Origin: Petroclostridium sp. X23
GTDB lineage: Bacteria > Bacillota > Clostridia > SK-Y3
Direction of reading: 5' to 3'
Assembly: GCF_030013905.1 (NCBI RefSeq)
Contig: NZ_CP124862.1
Location: forward strand, 3,537,051 to 3,601,050
Length of the DNA: 64,000 nucleotides
The position numbers were made by a program, and so were the translations under genes. The number at the start of each line of letters is the position of its first letter. The first letter of the stretch is position 1. The notes under the pieces were generated by a model. The model did no database searches. It was not told where the DNA came from and worked only from the letters and a program-made list of their open reading frames with translations. This document shows positions 47,353-57,124 of this stretch, piece after piece.

Positions 47353-48396
47353 ATGGACTTGTTTACGATTATAATTCCAGTATATAACGTTGAAAATTAT
47401 TTGAAAGAATGCCTTGATAGTGTGATTAAACAATCGTATATAAATCTAGAAATAATTTTAATTGATGATGGTTCACAGGATAATAGTTTGCAGATTTGTA
47501 ATAGTTATAGAAAGTTAGATTCTAGGATTAAAGTAATTAGTAAGAAAAATGGAGGATTATCATCAGCTAGAAATACAGGCTTAGATAATGCTACTGGTAA
47601 ATTCATAATGTTTTTAGATAGCGATGACTATATTTGCGACGCTTTTGCGATAGATAATTTTGTGAATATATTTCATTCGACATGCTGCGATTTGATATAT
47701 GGGACTTACTCAGGTTTTTTAGAGAAAGACTCGGAAGATATAATTATGAATATTACAGACAGGAAAATAGAATTAATTAATCCTGAAATAGAAAATAAAG
47801 ATTCACAAGGTGTATTATTATTATTATTTAGGAAAAAAAGTTATATAAGCTCTGCTGCTACTAAAATATATAAGAGAGATATTTTAGATAAAAACAGAAT
47901 AAGATTCAAACAAGATATATTTCATGAAGATGAAGAATGGACGCCAAGAGTTATTTTGAATAGTAAAAAAATACATATATATGATAAAAGGTTTTATAAG
48001 AGACGATACAGAAGAGATTCCATAATGACAACGAAAAGTGAAGAAAGAATTTTAAAAAGGATTAATGATTTGTTATCTATTGCAAACCAGATGATACAAT
48101 ACTCAGAGTTGCATTTGAAAAATAGTCAGTTAGCATATGTTATGAAAGAGTATTTTGGGTCTTTTATTATTAGAAGTCTAATCCTATACAAGAATATTAC
48201 AAATTCAAAATACAAAATAATTGCAAATAATGCAATATGTAAAAATAGTCATTTGTTCAAATATTTAACTAGAATTCCATATCAAATTGTATATTTTTTA
48301 TACAAATTATTAGGTATAGATTTTGTAGCAAAATTTATCTTTGTATTAATCAAAGTAAAAGATAAGGTGAAAGGTGATAAGTCTAAAATTGTTTGA
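47353..48396 (+). CDS. family 2 glycosyltransferase
   Basis: 347 residues. IIIPVYNVENYLKECLDSVI, IILIDDGSQDNSLQICNSY, SSARNTGLDNATGKFIMF and FLDSDDY form the GT-A donor and metal site in the first 100 residues, and EDEEWTPRV is the likely base-containing segment near residue 195. The C-terminal ~100 residues are basic and hydrophobic and may touch the membrane. AGGGGATA precedes the ATG. Codon use is strongly A/T-biased, like its neighbours. Confidence 0.9.
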   Translation: MDLFTIIIPVYNVENYLKECLDSVIKQSYINLEIILIDDGSQDNSLQICNSYRKLDSRIKVISKKNGGLSSARNTGLDNATGKFIMFLDSDDYICDAFAIDNFVNIFHSTCCDLIYGTYSGFLEKDSEDIIMNITDRKIELINPEIENKDSQGVLLLLFRKKSYISSAATKIYKRDILDKNRIRFKQDIFHEDEEWTPRVILNSKKIHIYDKRFYKRRYRRDSIMTTKSEERILKRINDLLSIANQMIQYSELHLKNSQLAYVMKEYFGSFIIRSLILYKNITNSKYKIIANNAICKNSHLFKYLTRIPYQIVYFLYKLLGIDFVAKFIFVLIKVKDKVKGDKSKIV

Positions 48397-49065
48397 GCAC
48401 AAAACCTATAATGATCATAACGCTTTTGAGAACTAGATAGCGTTTTCGGATTTCAGGGTGCTTTTCACTTTTAATTACAGCATTTGGACATTATACCAAT
48501 AGGAGGGTGATATAGCAACCTGTTCTTGAAATTCCCACTGACTTTTTCTTACTGGCATTTCCGCTGTTTTATCGAGTTAATCCTACCTAAGAGCATAAAT
48601 TCTTAGTCGTCGGGAACCCGTTCACATATTTATCCCGATTTTCGAGATAACAGAAATAGTGGTAGGGAAGTGGATTTTTGAAGGAGGGACGGTTGAGATT
48701 AGATTTTGCTCTTTCGCATAGGAAGTAGTTAGAGAAAGAATAACAGATTTAAGCTTTGTTTTGCATAACCCAAGATGGTTGTGATGCTGCTTGATAATTT
48801 TAAGCTTTTCGTCTTATTTATTGATAATCAGTCCATCAATAGCAAGCTCTAAACCTAGGACTTTATCAAGTATAGAACCATGAATTAAAGATGCAATATC
48901 AAATTTTGTGTCAAGTGTGTTTTTGAGTATTTTCTCAAAGATGTTCGCTAAGCTTTATCGAAAATTATAGAGATAAACAGACATTGGCTGATTATTTAGC
49001 TATAAACGAGTATTGTTTATACAAAGATAAGTCTACATGCACGGTGATATACTTATTTGTGCTTG
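48397..49065. other. degraded spacer upstream of the group II intron
   Basis: About 670 bases without an intact gene. On the minus strand near 48827-48955, an open stretch reads ...FDIASLIHGSILDKVLGLELAIDG... before a stop, which looks like a relic of a coding sequence I cannot name. An AGGAGGGTGATA at 48501 has no start codon at a useful distance. I see no promoter or terminator that I can support. Confidence 0.4.
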
Positions 49066-49624
49066 GTGCGAGCTGCGAATGCAGCGGGGGGGATACTCCG
49101 CAAGCGTTCCACTTGCTTTTGAATATAACAAGGAAGCAATTGTAAGCTTCTGAATCACAGTGGAAATATCCACCAGGTAAAGTCTAACCAGCAGCCTGTA
49201 CCTAGTCCTTGGATGCAAAACGGTAACGTCAGTATTAAGCGTAGGACAGGAAACAGACCGAGCCGAAAGCGAAAGTTGAAGCGATTTAGCCACGAAATAA
49301 ATAAAATGACGAAGAGGCCGATGTCGTCAAGCAGACAGCAGGCAGCATCAACATATACGAAATGGTGAGTGTATGTTGGCTCTTCCGGGGTTTAAAAGCT
49401 CGGCGAGGATGTAGAGGGATTCAGGAGAACAGATGAGACCCTGCTGAGTCTGCCATTGGCAGTATGGAGAAGCAAATCCTACAAAGATGAGCCAACCAGA
49501 CGCTCAACAGGGAGTCCGACTACCTCATAGTACTGTAGAAGTCCGTGAAAGCGGATAGAGGGAAGGGGGTAGCAACAACTGAACTGTGCAATGAAATTTT
49601 ATTCCAGACAGGAGCTGAACAAGA

Positions 49625-50932
49625 ATGACAATAGAACTGCACAGGATAAGCGAAATTGCAAAAAGGAACGTAAAAGTACAAAATCTAGCACATTTTATTG
49701 ACGAAGCTAGTCTAAAACAAATTCATCGAAGAATGGATGGCAAGAAGGCTAAAGGCATCGACAAAGTGAGCAAGGATGAGTATGCTAAGAACCTGGAGGA
49801 AAATATTGAACAGCTAGTTTTGCGTATGAAAAGACAAGCGTACCAACCGCAACCCACACGAAGGGTCTATATAGATAAGCCGGGAAGCAAGAAAAAGAGA
49901 CCATTGGGAATTTCTTGCTACGAGGATAAGTTAGTGGAAAATCGGGTTGCCGAAATTTTATCTGTAATATATGAGCCAAAGTTCTATGAATTTTCCTATG
50001 GATTCCGACCTGAAAAGAATTGCCATCAGGCAGTACGGAAGCTGATAGAATGTATCCGCAAGAATGTAGGTTATGTAGTAGAGGCAGATATTCGGTCATT
50101 CTTTGACACCATAGACCATGAGTGGATGATTCAATTTCTGGAACATGACATAGCTGACAGAAAATTTATCGATCTTATCAAGAAGATGCTGAAAGCAGAT
50201 GTGCTAGATGGAGGGGAATTACTGGAACATGAAGTCGGCAGCCCGCAGGGCTCAGCTGCATCTCCAATCTTTGCAAACATCTATTTACACTATGTACTTG
50301 ACTTGTGGTTTACCATAAAGATAAGCAAAGAGTGCCGAGGGGATGCATATATTATCCGATATTGTGATGATTTTGTATGTTGCTTTCAATACAAAGAGGA
50401 TGCAGAAAAGTTCTACAAGGAGCTACCGAAACGGTTTACGAAGTTCGGACTTGAATTAGCGGAAGAAAAGACACGGATATTGGAATTTGGTAGGTTTGCG
50501 GAAAAAGACCGGGCAGCAAGGAGCGAGGGAAAACCAGAAACGTTTGATTTCCTTGGTTTTACTTTCTATTGTAGCATGGACACTAAGAAAAGATTCTTTC
50601 GTGTCAAGGTGATATCGTGCCGCAAGAAAACTACAGCAAAACTGAAAAAGCTGAATCTGTGGTTAAAGGAGCACCGAGATTGGTCTGTCAAAGATATAAT
50701 TACCAGATTTAACCAATCGCTGCTGGGGCACTATCATTACTACGGAGTTACAGATAACTTTGAAAGTATTGCGAAATTCCGATTCATGATAGTTAATCTA
50801 CTGTTTAAGTGGCTGAACCGAAGAAGCGAGAGGAAAAGCTATACTTGGGATGCATTTCGGGATGGATTGTTAAAAACCTTCCCAATAGCTAATCCAAAGA
50901 TATATGTAAGCCTAATTGCAAATAACGCGTAA
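49625..50932 (+). CDS. ltrA: group II intron reverse transcriptase/maturase
   Basis: 435 residues. Reverse transcriptase blocks in order: MDGKKAKGIDKVS, KKRPLGISCYEDKLVE, FYEFSYGFRPEKNCHQAV, VEADIRSFFDTID (first catalytic aspartate), GSPQGSAASPIFANIYLH and the YCDD box (about residue 247). The maturase (X) domain follows with FNQSLLGHYHYYGV. The protein ends soon after, so there is no DNA-binding/HNH endonuclease domain, as in endonuclease-less intron classes that use replication forks for priming. It starts at ATG 49625 in domain IV. Confidence 0.95.
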   Translation: MTIELHRISEIAKRNVKVQNLAHFIDEASLKQIHRRMDGKKAKGIDKVSKDEYAKNLEENIEQLVLRMKRQAYQPQPTRRVYIDKPGSKKKRPLGISCYEDKLVENRVAEILSVIYEPKFYEFSYGFRPEKNCHQAVRKLIECIRKNVGYVVEADIRSFFDTIDHEWMIQFLEHDIADRKFIDLIKKMLKADVLDGGELLEHEVGSPQGSAASPIFANIYLHYVLDLWFTIKISKECRGDAYIIRYCDDFVCCFQYKEDAEKFYKELPKRFTKFGLELAEEKTRILEFGRFAEKDRAARSEGKPETFDFLGFTFYCSMDTKKRFFRVKVISCRKKTTAKLKKLNLWLKEHRDWSVKDIITRFNQSLLGHYHYYGVTDNFESIAKFRFMIVNLLFKWLNRRSERKSYTWDAFRDGLLKTFPIANPKIYVSLIANNA

Positions 50933-50941
50933 AGTTGTTGG

Positions 50942-50974
50942 GGAGCCGTATGCGTTAGTTGCGCACGTACGGTT
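50942..50974 (+). ncRNA. group II intron domain V
   Basis: GAGCCGTATGCG paired with CGCACGTACGGTTC across a short loop gives the canonical 34-base catalytic hairpin, including the bulged bases in the 3' strand. It lies 10 bases after the maturase stop, as usual. Confidence 0.92.
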
Positions 50975-51193
50975 CAAAGAGGAGCAAAGTCGGTAACGGC
51001 TCTGCTTACTCACGAAAGAACAATCTACACATATATAAATCCGGTCAACTCCAAATGGAGTAGCACACGCACCACGGCGTGATTTGTAGTGGTCTGTCAT
51101 TTCAATACAGATATTATATAAAAAATACGCACTAAGCCTAACGGTTTCATACCGTTTTGTGTCTTGAGTGTAGCGAAAGGAATGGTTATATAA

Positions 51194-51979
51194 ATGATTA
51201 AAAAGATGAAAAAATTTATAAAGAAAAAACCTAAAATATATCAAATGTTAAGTTATATCTATCGATTTTTCTTCGTAGACATGAAGAATTTAATTTTATT
51301 TGGGGCCATTGAAAAAAAAGAATATATTATTGTCCCAAATAAAAAAATAGTTTATTTAAATAATTCAAAAGTTGCATGTTCATCAATAAAAAGCACATTT
51401 ATATTGGATGAAACTCCTGATGACTATAGTATTCATAGTAAAGTTAAGGATCTAAGTAGAGAATATTATGCGCATGAAGAAAGAGAGTATTTTAAGTTTA
51501 CGTTTGTTAGGAATCCATTTGATAGATTAGTATCATGCTATGAGAGTAAATACAAGCAAGATAGGAAATTGGGAAAAAAAAAGCTGCATTTCGATGATTA
51601 CTTGTTTGGTTATTTAAGAGAAGACAAAGGATTTGAAATATTTCTTAAAAAGGTCATACTAATCCCAGATTTTTTAGCAGATAGACATTTTCAATCGCAG
51701 TATAAGTTGATTTATGATAAAAAAAATAGATGTTTAGTAGATTTTGTTGGGAAATATGAAAACCTGTCTAAGGACTTTAGTGACATTCAGAAGAAGTATA
51801 ATTTAGGAAATTTACCACACTTCAACAAAACCACTAAAAATAATTGGATGGACTATTATAATTTAGAGACAGCAAAACTAGTTTATGATAAGTATACAAA
51901 AGATATAGAAGTGTTTGAATATAAAATTGAATATCAACAATTACTTAATTACTTGAGTGATAAAAGTAATTTTATTTAA
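51194..51979 (+). CDS. carbohydrate sulfotransferase, PAPS-dependent (Sulfotransfer_2 family)
   Basis: 261 residues, cytoplasmic or membrane-associated (a basic N-terminus and a short hydrophobic stretch near residues 20-35). The PAPS 5'-phosphosulfate loop is KKIVYLNNSKVACSSIKSTF (about residues 49-68) and the 3'-phosphate site is FTFVRNPFDRLVSCYESKY (about 103-121), the pair that defines the HNK-1/chondroitin-type and bacterial Sulfotransfer_2 group. It would move sulfate from PAPS to a hydroxyl or amine on the glycan made here. The PAPS synthesis genes lie at 59.9-63.5 kb. AAAGGA precedes the ATG. It is AT-rich like its neighbours. Confidence 0.85.
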   Translation: MIKKMKKFIKKKPKIYQMLSYIYRFFFVDMKNLILFGAIEKKEYIIVPNKKIVYLNNSKVACSSIKSTFILDETPDDYSIHSKVKDLSREYYAHEEREYFKFTFVRNPFDRLVSCYESKYKQDRKLGKKKLHFDDYLFGYLREDKGFEIFLKKVILIPDFLADRHFQSQYKLIYDKKNRCLVDFVGKYENLSKDFSDIQKKYNLGNLPHFNKTTKNNWMDYYNLETAKLVYDKYTKDIEVFEYKIEYQQLLNYLSDKSNFI

Positions 51980-52258
51980 AAATAGATGGAATTAATATTT
52001 TGGCATATTATATTAGACTGTTAGTAAAGTGAAACTATATTTATTTTGAATTTATAATATTATTTATGAAATCTGGTTAGAAAACTTCATAAGTTTCGGA
52101 TAAAATCAAGAGCTTAATTTCTTTGTAAGTATATCTATTAAAAAGATATGGGCAATCCTTAAAACTGCTAATAAGCAATTTTATTAGCTAGAATAGTGCA
52201 TATAGAGAATATCCATAATAACTACCAATTTCAAATAAATTTAGAAAAGGAATATTTT

Positions 52259-53746
52259 ATGGGCAATGAGATTCGAGAATTGGGCAAAAAATCCACATTG
52301 GTTTTTACTGGAAGTATGATTGGACAGTTTATTTCGTTTATTTCTGTTATAGTCATAGGAAGATTACTAGGAGCAGAAATATATGGACAGTTTGTTTATA
52401 TAACAAGTTTCTTACTATTCTTCACGGTCATTCCAAAACTAGGAATGGAAAATGGTATTATATCATTCCTATCTAGAAATACATTTAGTTTAGAAGAAAA
52501 AAAAAGTATTTTAACCTATAGTTTAATTATTGCAGGAGTACTAAGTATAATAATTATTGTTATAAGTTATCTAAATATAAATTTTATATACAAAAAGTTA
52601 CTAAATGGAGTAGAATTTAGAGATCTATTTCTATTACTTTTACCAACGGTCATTTTGGATCCGGTAAAAGCAATTCTAAGAAGTTCATTAAGAGCTACGA
52701 GAAATATTAAAGAAATCACTTTTATGGATAATCTATTCAATCCGATAAGTAAAGCAATACTAGTTATTGGATTAGTAATAGTGTTCAATTTAAAAAATTA
52801 CTATAGTCTAGTGATACCGGCATATGTTAGTGAATTTATTACAATTACCTACTATATAGTTAAATTAAAAAATTTAGGTCTACTCGGTAAAGTTATCAAA
52901 GACTTAGATAATAGCCAGATAATCAAGTTTTCAATACCTTTATTATTTACTGGAATCGTATCTATTATGACCCAGAGCACAGATCGGTATATGATTGGGT
53001 ATTTATTAGGTTCTAAGGATGTTGGTATATATAAGATTGCAGTTCAATTTGGCACAATATCTAGTATTGCTTTGGTATCAGTGAATACAATATTTGCACC
53101 ATTGATTTCTAATTTATATCATGATAATCGTCTAAATGACCTTGAAAAAATGTACCGATTAACAACAAAATGGATAACGATAATTAATTTAATGATATTT
53201 GGAATGATATTGGTATTTTCTAAAGACATTATGCATGTTGCTGGAGAAGAGTTCATCATTGGTGGAGCGGCTCTTATTTTTATCTCAGTAGGACAAGTTA
53301 TAAACTCTCTAGTTGGTTCGGTAGGCTATATTAATATCATGACAGGACATCCACGCTTTGATTTAATTTCTGGAAGTACGGCAATGATTTTAAATGTAAT
53401 TCTAAACTTATTTTTGATTATTCGTTATGGGATTAATGGAGCAGCTATAGCAACAGCGGTTGCTCTTCTTATAAAAAATGTTATGAATTTTATCTTTATG
53501 TATAAGAACTTACGATTGCAGCCGTACGATCTTAGTTATTTAAAGTTGGTGGGAGTTTTTGTAATATCAGTGGTTAGCATTTTTTTCATATCCAATATTA
53601 TTCATACTAATTATTTTGTTAGGCTAATTATTTGTTGTGTTATATATAGTACTATTTTTTTGATATTAGTTTATAGATTCGTAATGAGTGAAAAAGAATT
53701 AATTATATTTAAAAGTAAAATTAATAAAAAATTAAAGAAACTATAG
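52259..53746 (+). CDS. Wzx-type polysaccharide flippase (MOP superfamily)
   Basis: About 495 residues with 12-14 membrane spans. The N-terminus LGKKSTLVFTGSMIGQFISFISVIVIGRLLGAEIYG (positions ~7-42), the paired STDRYMIGYLLGSKDVGIY in the middle and TGHPRFDLISGSTAMILNV are typical of Wzx/RfbX flippases, which turn the lipid-linked repeat to the outer face for the Wzy polymerase. ATG 52259 follows AAAAGGA by 7 bases; an in-frame GTG at 52196 has no binding site. The 280-base gap upstream shows no feature I can support. Confidence 0.92.
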   Translation: MGNEIRELGKKSTLVFTGSMIGQFISFISVIVIGRLLGAEIYGQFVYITSFLLFFTVIPKLGMENGIISFLSRNTFSLEEKKSILTYSLIIAGVLSIIIIVISYLNINFIYKKLLNGVEFRDLFLLLLPTVILDPVKAILRSSLRATRNIKEITFMDNLFNPISKAILVIGLVIVFNLKNYYSLVIPAYVSEFITITYYIVKLKNLGLLGKVIKDLDNSQIIKFSIPLLFTGIVSIMTQSTDRYMIGYLLGSKDVGIYKIAVQFGTISSIALVSVNTIFAPLISNLYHDNRLNDLEKMYRLTTKWITIINLMIFGMILVFSKDIMHVAGEEFIIGGAALIFISVGQVINSLVGSVGYINIMTGHPRFDLISGSTAMILNVILNLFLIIRYGINGAAIATAVALLIKNVMNFIFMYKNLRLQPYDLSYLKLVGVFVISVVSIFFISNIIHTNYFVRLIICCVIYSTIFLILVYRFVMSEKELIIFKSKINKKLKKL

Positions 53747-54284
53747 AAGTTAGAGGCATAGGTGTCGGGTACTTGAATAAGTTATTCGTGAGCTATTAAC
53801 TTATTACTGATAATCATTAGTGTTACATAAAAAAGTTTAAGAAAAATCAATAGCAATAATTTACTGGAATAACCTAAACTTATAAGAGAATTATGGATAT
53901 AGTTTACACATTTCAAAAGAACAGATGATTCAATACAGTCATTGGGTAGAAAAAGACTTCATTGGTTTGATGAATAATGTGCTCTTTCAGAGCCATTGAG
54001 ACGCTTGAATTGAGCCGCAGTTACGCATGGTAAGCCATTGGGAAATTTGCAGGCATACTAACCTTTTGTCAGAGTAGATTACTGATAAGTTAGTAGGTAA
54101 ACCTTGGGGCGCTGCCCCAAGCCCCGGCGCTCATTGCCGCGCGGCTAGACCTTCAAAATACATTTTATACTGACTGCTACTTGTAAATTAGTGGCTCAGC
54201 AAGCAAGAGCGTGGCTCATTTTTAGCGTGACTATGGCTCAGCGAAGTGCGTACGGATGGCTCTGCCGCACCGAAATATTCATTT
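53747..54284. other. gene-poor spacer with a short GC-rich island
   Basis: About 540 bases. It begins with a GGCATAGGTG...ACTTGA repeat (53752) seen also at 58271 and 59355. At 54107-54150 a GC-rich block contains the hairpin GGGGCGCTGCCCC followed by AAGCCCCGGCGC, quite unlike the AT-rich surroundings. GGCTC-containing motifs recur at 54190-54265. No intact gene is present. It may be scar tissue from the event that truncated the GHMP kinase. Confidence 0.5.
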
Positions 54285-54986
54285 GAAAAACGGTATATTA
54301 GATCAATCAGCTAATATTCTAAGTCAAGATGGATATTTAATGTATATGGATTGTAAGACTGGTGGATATAAGATGATTGAAAAATCATATGATATGCCGG
54401 ATTTTGAAGTGGTAGTTGTTTATTCGGGATTAAGTACGGCATTAATCGGTACTGACTATAATAACAGGGTGGATGAATGCAAGATTGCAGCATGTATCTT
54501 AGAAGAGTTGGCTTACGGTAAAATATCGGGAATTAAGGATGTAAGACTGCGTGATGTAGATATAGACGCATATAAAAAATATAGAGAACAATTGCCCAGA
54601 AGATTCAGGCGAAGAGCGGATCATTTTTTTGTGAAAATGATAGAGTTCAAAGAGGTGTAGAGGCATGGAGGAAGGGCGATCTCCAGACTTTTGGACAATT
54701 AATGTTTGAGTCGGGAGAAAGTTCTATCCATCAATATGAATGTGGATGTCCTGAGTTAATCACTATATTTAATATATTGAGAGATTGCCCGGGAATATAT
54801 GGTGCGCGTTTTAGTGGCGCCGGCTATAGGGGTTGCTGTATTGGTTTAGTTGATCCTGCTTATAAAGATGAGATTCAGAGTAGAATTAATGCAGAATATC
54901 CGGTCAAGCATTCGGAATATGCAGAGGTATATAAAGTTTATTTCTGCAAGACTGATGATGGAACAAGGATTATTACCGATGAGTAA
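54285..54986 (+). pseudogene. GHMP (galactokinase-type) sugar kinase, N-terminally truncated and frameshifted
   Basis: The readable part starts NGILDQSANILSQ and continues FEVVVVYSGLSTALIGTDYNNRVDEC and RRADHFF, a galactokinase-like C-terminal half. At 54624-54630 seven T occur where eight would keep the frame; after that the other frame reads ENDRVQRGVEAWRKGDLQTF and then SGESSIHQYECGCPELI and ARFSGAGYRGCCIGL, the conserved last motif. About 200 N-terminal residues, including the PLSSSAG-type ATP loop, are missing. The two lesions make it non-functional. Its partner is probably the nucleotidyltransferase that follows, for salvage of a sugar 1-phosphate. Confidence 0.88.
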
Positions 54987-55008
54987 TGGGTGTTGGGGGG
55001 TGCGATGC

Positions 55009-55740
55009 GTGAAATGTATATTATTAGCGGCCGGCTATGCTACGAGGTTGTATCCTTTGACCAAGGACAAACCGAAGTCATTGCTGCCGGTTGGTGGAAA
55101 GACAATTCTGGAACATATCATTAATAAAGTTGAGAGAATAGATACTGTAGAGGATATCTATATTGTAACAAATGATAGATTTTATCATCAGTTTTTAGAT
55201 TGGATGGAGCAGCATAGATCGTTAAAAAAAATAAAAATATTAAATGATGGAACCACGAACAATGATAATCGTCTGGGGGCGATTGCAGATATACAATATG
55301 TTATTGAGCGAGAGAATATTTTTGATGACATTCTTGTAATGGCAGGAGATAACTTATTTGATTTTAAGTTGACAGACTTTTGGAATTTTTACCGGACGGT
55401 AGCAAGCGACTGTATCACTGCTCATGAACTCACTGATACTAATGAATTAAAAAGAACCGGTGTGATTGAAATAGATGAAGAGTACAGAGTCATATCATTT
55501 GAAGAAAAACCGCAGAATCCAAAATCCAATCTAGCAGTACCACCTTTTTACATATATGCAAAAGATACATTAAAACTAGTAGACAAATATCTTCAAGAAG
55601 GAAATAATCCTGATGCACCGGGGAATTTTATCCCTTGGCTAATTCAGCATGGGGATGTTTATGTGTACAAATTCGAAGGCAAGAGATACGATATTGGAAC
55701 TCTAGAGAGCTATGAACAAGCTCAAAAAATATTTGGTTAA
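55009..55740 (+). CDS. sugar-1-phosphate nucleotidyltransferase
   Basis: 243 residues. The N-terminal CILLAAGYATRLYPLTKDKPKSLLPVGGKT (residues ~3-32) is the nucleotide and sugar-phosphate site of the RmlA/GlmU-type superfamily. VMAGDNLFDF supplies the metal-binding aspartate and VISFEEKPQNPKSN the substrate loop. The start at GTG 55009 lies just after the pseudogene; the long open frame upstream of it overlaps the kinase relic. Which sugar 1-phosphate it uses cannot be read. It precedes UDP-glucose dehydrogenase, so a UDP-sugar is plausible. Confidence 0.88.
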   Translation: MKCILLAAGYATRLYPLTKDKPKSLLPVGGKTILEHIINKVERIDTVEDIYIVTNDRFYHQFLDWMEQHRSLKKIKILNDGTTNNDNRLGAIADIQYVIERENIFDDILVMAGDNLFDFKLTDFWNFYRTVASDCITAHELTDTNELKRTGVIEIDEEYRVISFEEKPQNPKSNLAVPPFYIYAKDTLKLVDKYLQEGNNPDAPGNFIPWLIQHGDVYVYKFEGKRYDIGTLESYEQAQKIFG

Positions 55741-55754
55741 AGGATGGTGTTAAG

Positions 55755-57110
55755 GTGTATAAAATAGCAGTAGCGGGAACGGGTTATGTTGGTCTGGTAG
55801 CAGGGGTATGTTTTGCTGAAGTCGGCCATCAGGTTACATGCATAGACATTGATGAAAGTAAAATTAATTTACTGAAACAGGGGATTTCACCAATTTATGA
55901 AGCTGATTTGGAAGAACTCATGCAGAAGAATTATGCTGCGGGCAGGCTTGATTATACTACTGACTATGAAGCAGCTTACAAAGCTGCAGATGCTATCTTT
56001 ATTGGTGTTGGTACTCCGGAACAACCTGACGGTTCTGCGAATCTTTGCTATATAGCCACAGTGGCAAGACAAATAGCTGAGACGATAGAAAAGGACTGTC
56101 TTGTTGTGGTTAAATCAACAGTTCCTGTCGGTACCAATGATAAGGTAGAACAGTTTATAAAAGACTTTTTACCCCATGACGGGGAAAATTGTACCGGCAA
56201 CGGAAATGGTGCAGGTAAAAAGATTAGAGTAGAAGTAGCGTCTAATCCCGAGTTTTTGGCTCAAGGTACAGCGGTTCGAGATACATTACGTGCGGCAAGA
56301 ATCATTATTGGAACTGAAAGCGAATGGGCTGAACAAATACTGAAGAAGATATATGAGCCGTTTAATCTTCCTATTGTATCTGTAAGCAGAAGATCAGCCG
56401 AGATGATTAAATATGCGTCTAATGATTTCCTTGCACTCAAAATATCTTATATGAATGATATAGCAAATCTCTGTGAACTAGTAGGTGCTGATATTCAGGA
56501 TGTGGCTAAAGGCATGAGCTTTGATGAACGCATCGGCAGCAAGTTTTTAAATGCAGGTATTGGATATGGTGGCAGCTGCTTTCCTAAAGATACAAAAGCA
56601 CTGGAGTATCTGGCAAAACAGCATGGATATCAATTGCGAACTGTCAAAGCAGCTATTGATGTAAATAAAGATCAAAAGACAATATTATATAAGAAAGCTT
56701 GCAAAAGACTCATTACTTTTAACGGCTTGAAAGTTGCAGTACTTGGATTGACATTCAAACCGGGAACCGATGACTTAAGAGAAGCTGCGTCTCTTGAGAA
56801 TGTACCTTTACTATTGCAGCAAGGAGCAGATATTTATGCTTATGACCCTGTAGGGGCTGATAATTTTATGAAGAAGTATCCCCAGGGATTAAACAGCAAT
56901 GGAAGTATAACATATGTTGAGAATATCGAGGATGCTTTGGAAGGTGCTAATGTTTGCTTTATCTTAACCGAATGGGGACAGATAAAAGACGTGAAGCCGG
57001 AAGATTATAAAAAGCTAATGCGAACACCCTTGGTATATGACGGAAGAAATATATATGGAGTGGAAGATATGAAACAAGCAGGTGTAGAGTATTATTCCAT
57101 TGGCAGATAG
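55755..57110 (+). CDS. ugd: UDP-glucose 6-dehydrogenase (UDP-glucose/GDP-mannose dehydrogenase family)
   Basis: 451 residues. NAD site VAGTGYVGLVAGVCFAEVGH, STVPVGTND and SNPEFLAQGTAVRD, and the catalytic cysteine in GYGGSCFPKDTKAL (about residue 275). The family oxidises C6 of the nucleotide sugar to a carboxylate. Neighbouring epimerase homology makes UDP-glucose to UDP-glucuronate the likely reaction. It starts at GTG 55755 after AAGGATGG, 14 bases beyond the nucleotidyltransferase. Confidence 0.94.
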   Translation: MYKIAVAGTGYVGLVAGVCFAEVGHQVTCIDIDESKINLLKQGISPIYEADLEELMQKNYAAGRLDYTTDYEAAYKAADAIFIGVGTPEQPDGSANLCYIATVARQIAETIEKDCLVVVKSTVPVGTNDKVEQFIKDFLPHDGENCTGNGNGAGKKIRVEVASNPEFLAQGTAVRDTLRAARIIIGTESEWAEQILKKIYEPFNLPIVSVSRRSAEMIKYASNDFLALKISYMNDIANLCELVGADIQDVAKGMSFDERIGSKFLNAGIGYGGSCFPKDTKALEYLAKQHGYQLRTVKAAIDVNKDQKTILYKKACKRLITFNGLKVAVLGLTFKPGTDDLREAASLENVPLLLQQGADIYAYDPVGADNFMKKYPQGLNSNGSITYVENIEDALEGANVCFILTEWGQIKDVKPEDYKKLMRTPLVYDGRNIYGVEDMKQAGVEYYSIGR

Positions 57111-57124
57111 GTGAAAGGAGATGT

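Larger units (their letters stand above)
49066..51011 (+). mobile_element. group II intron with encoded reverse transcriptase
   Basis: The 5' end GTGCGAG (49066) matches the group II consensus. Domain V, GAGCCGTATGCG and CGCACGTACGGTTC around GTTAGTTG, lies at 50942-50974, and a domain VI hairpin with an unpaired A follows, ending near ...TTACTCAC at 51011. In between, ~560 bases of structured RNA precede the intron-encoded protein. It is inserted in the noncoding gap between the GT2 and sulfotransferase genes, in the sense direction, and is apparently complete. Confidence 0.88.

Noticed and set aside
48501..48960. A transposase gene in the 48.4-49.0 kb spacer
   Set aside because: Short open stretches exist on the minus strand, but no catalytic motif, start or inverted repeat could be recognised. 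It is described only as degraded sequence.
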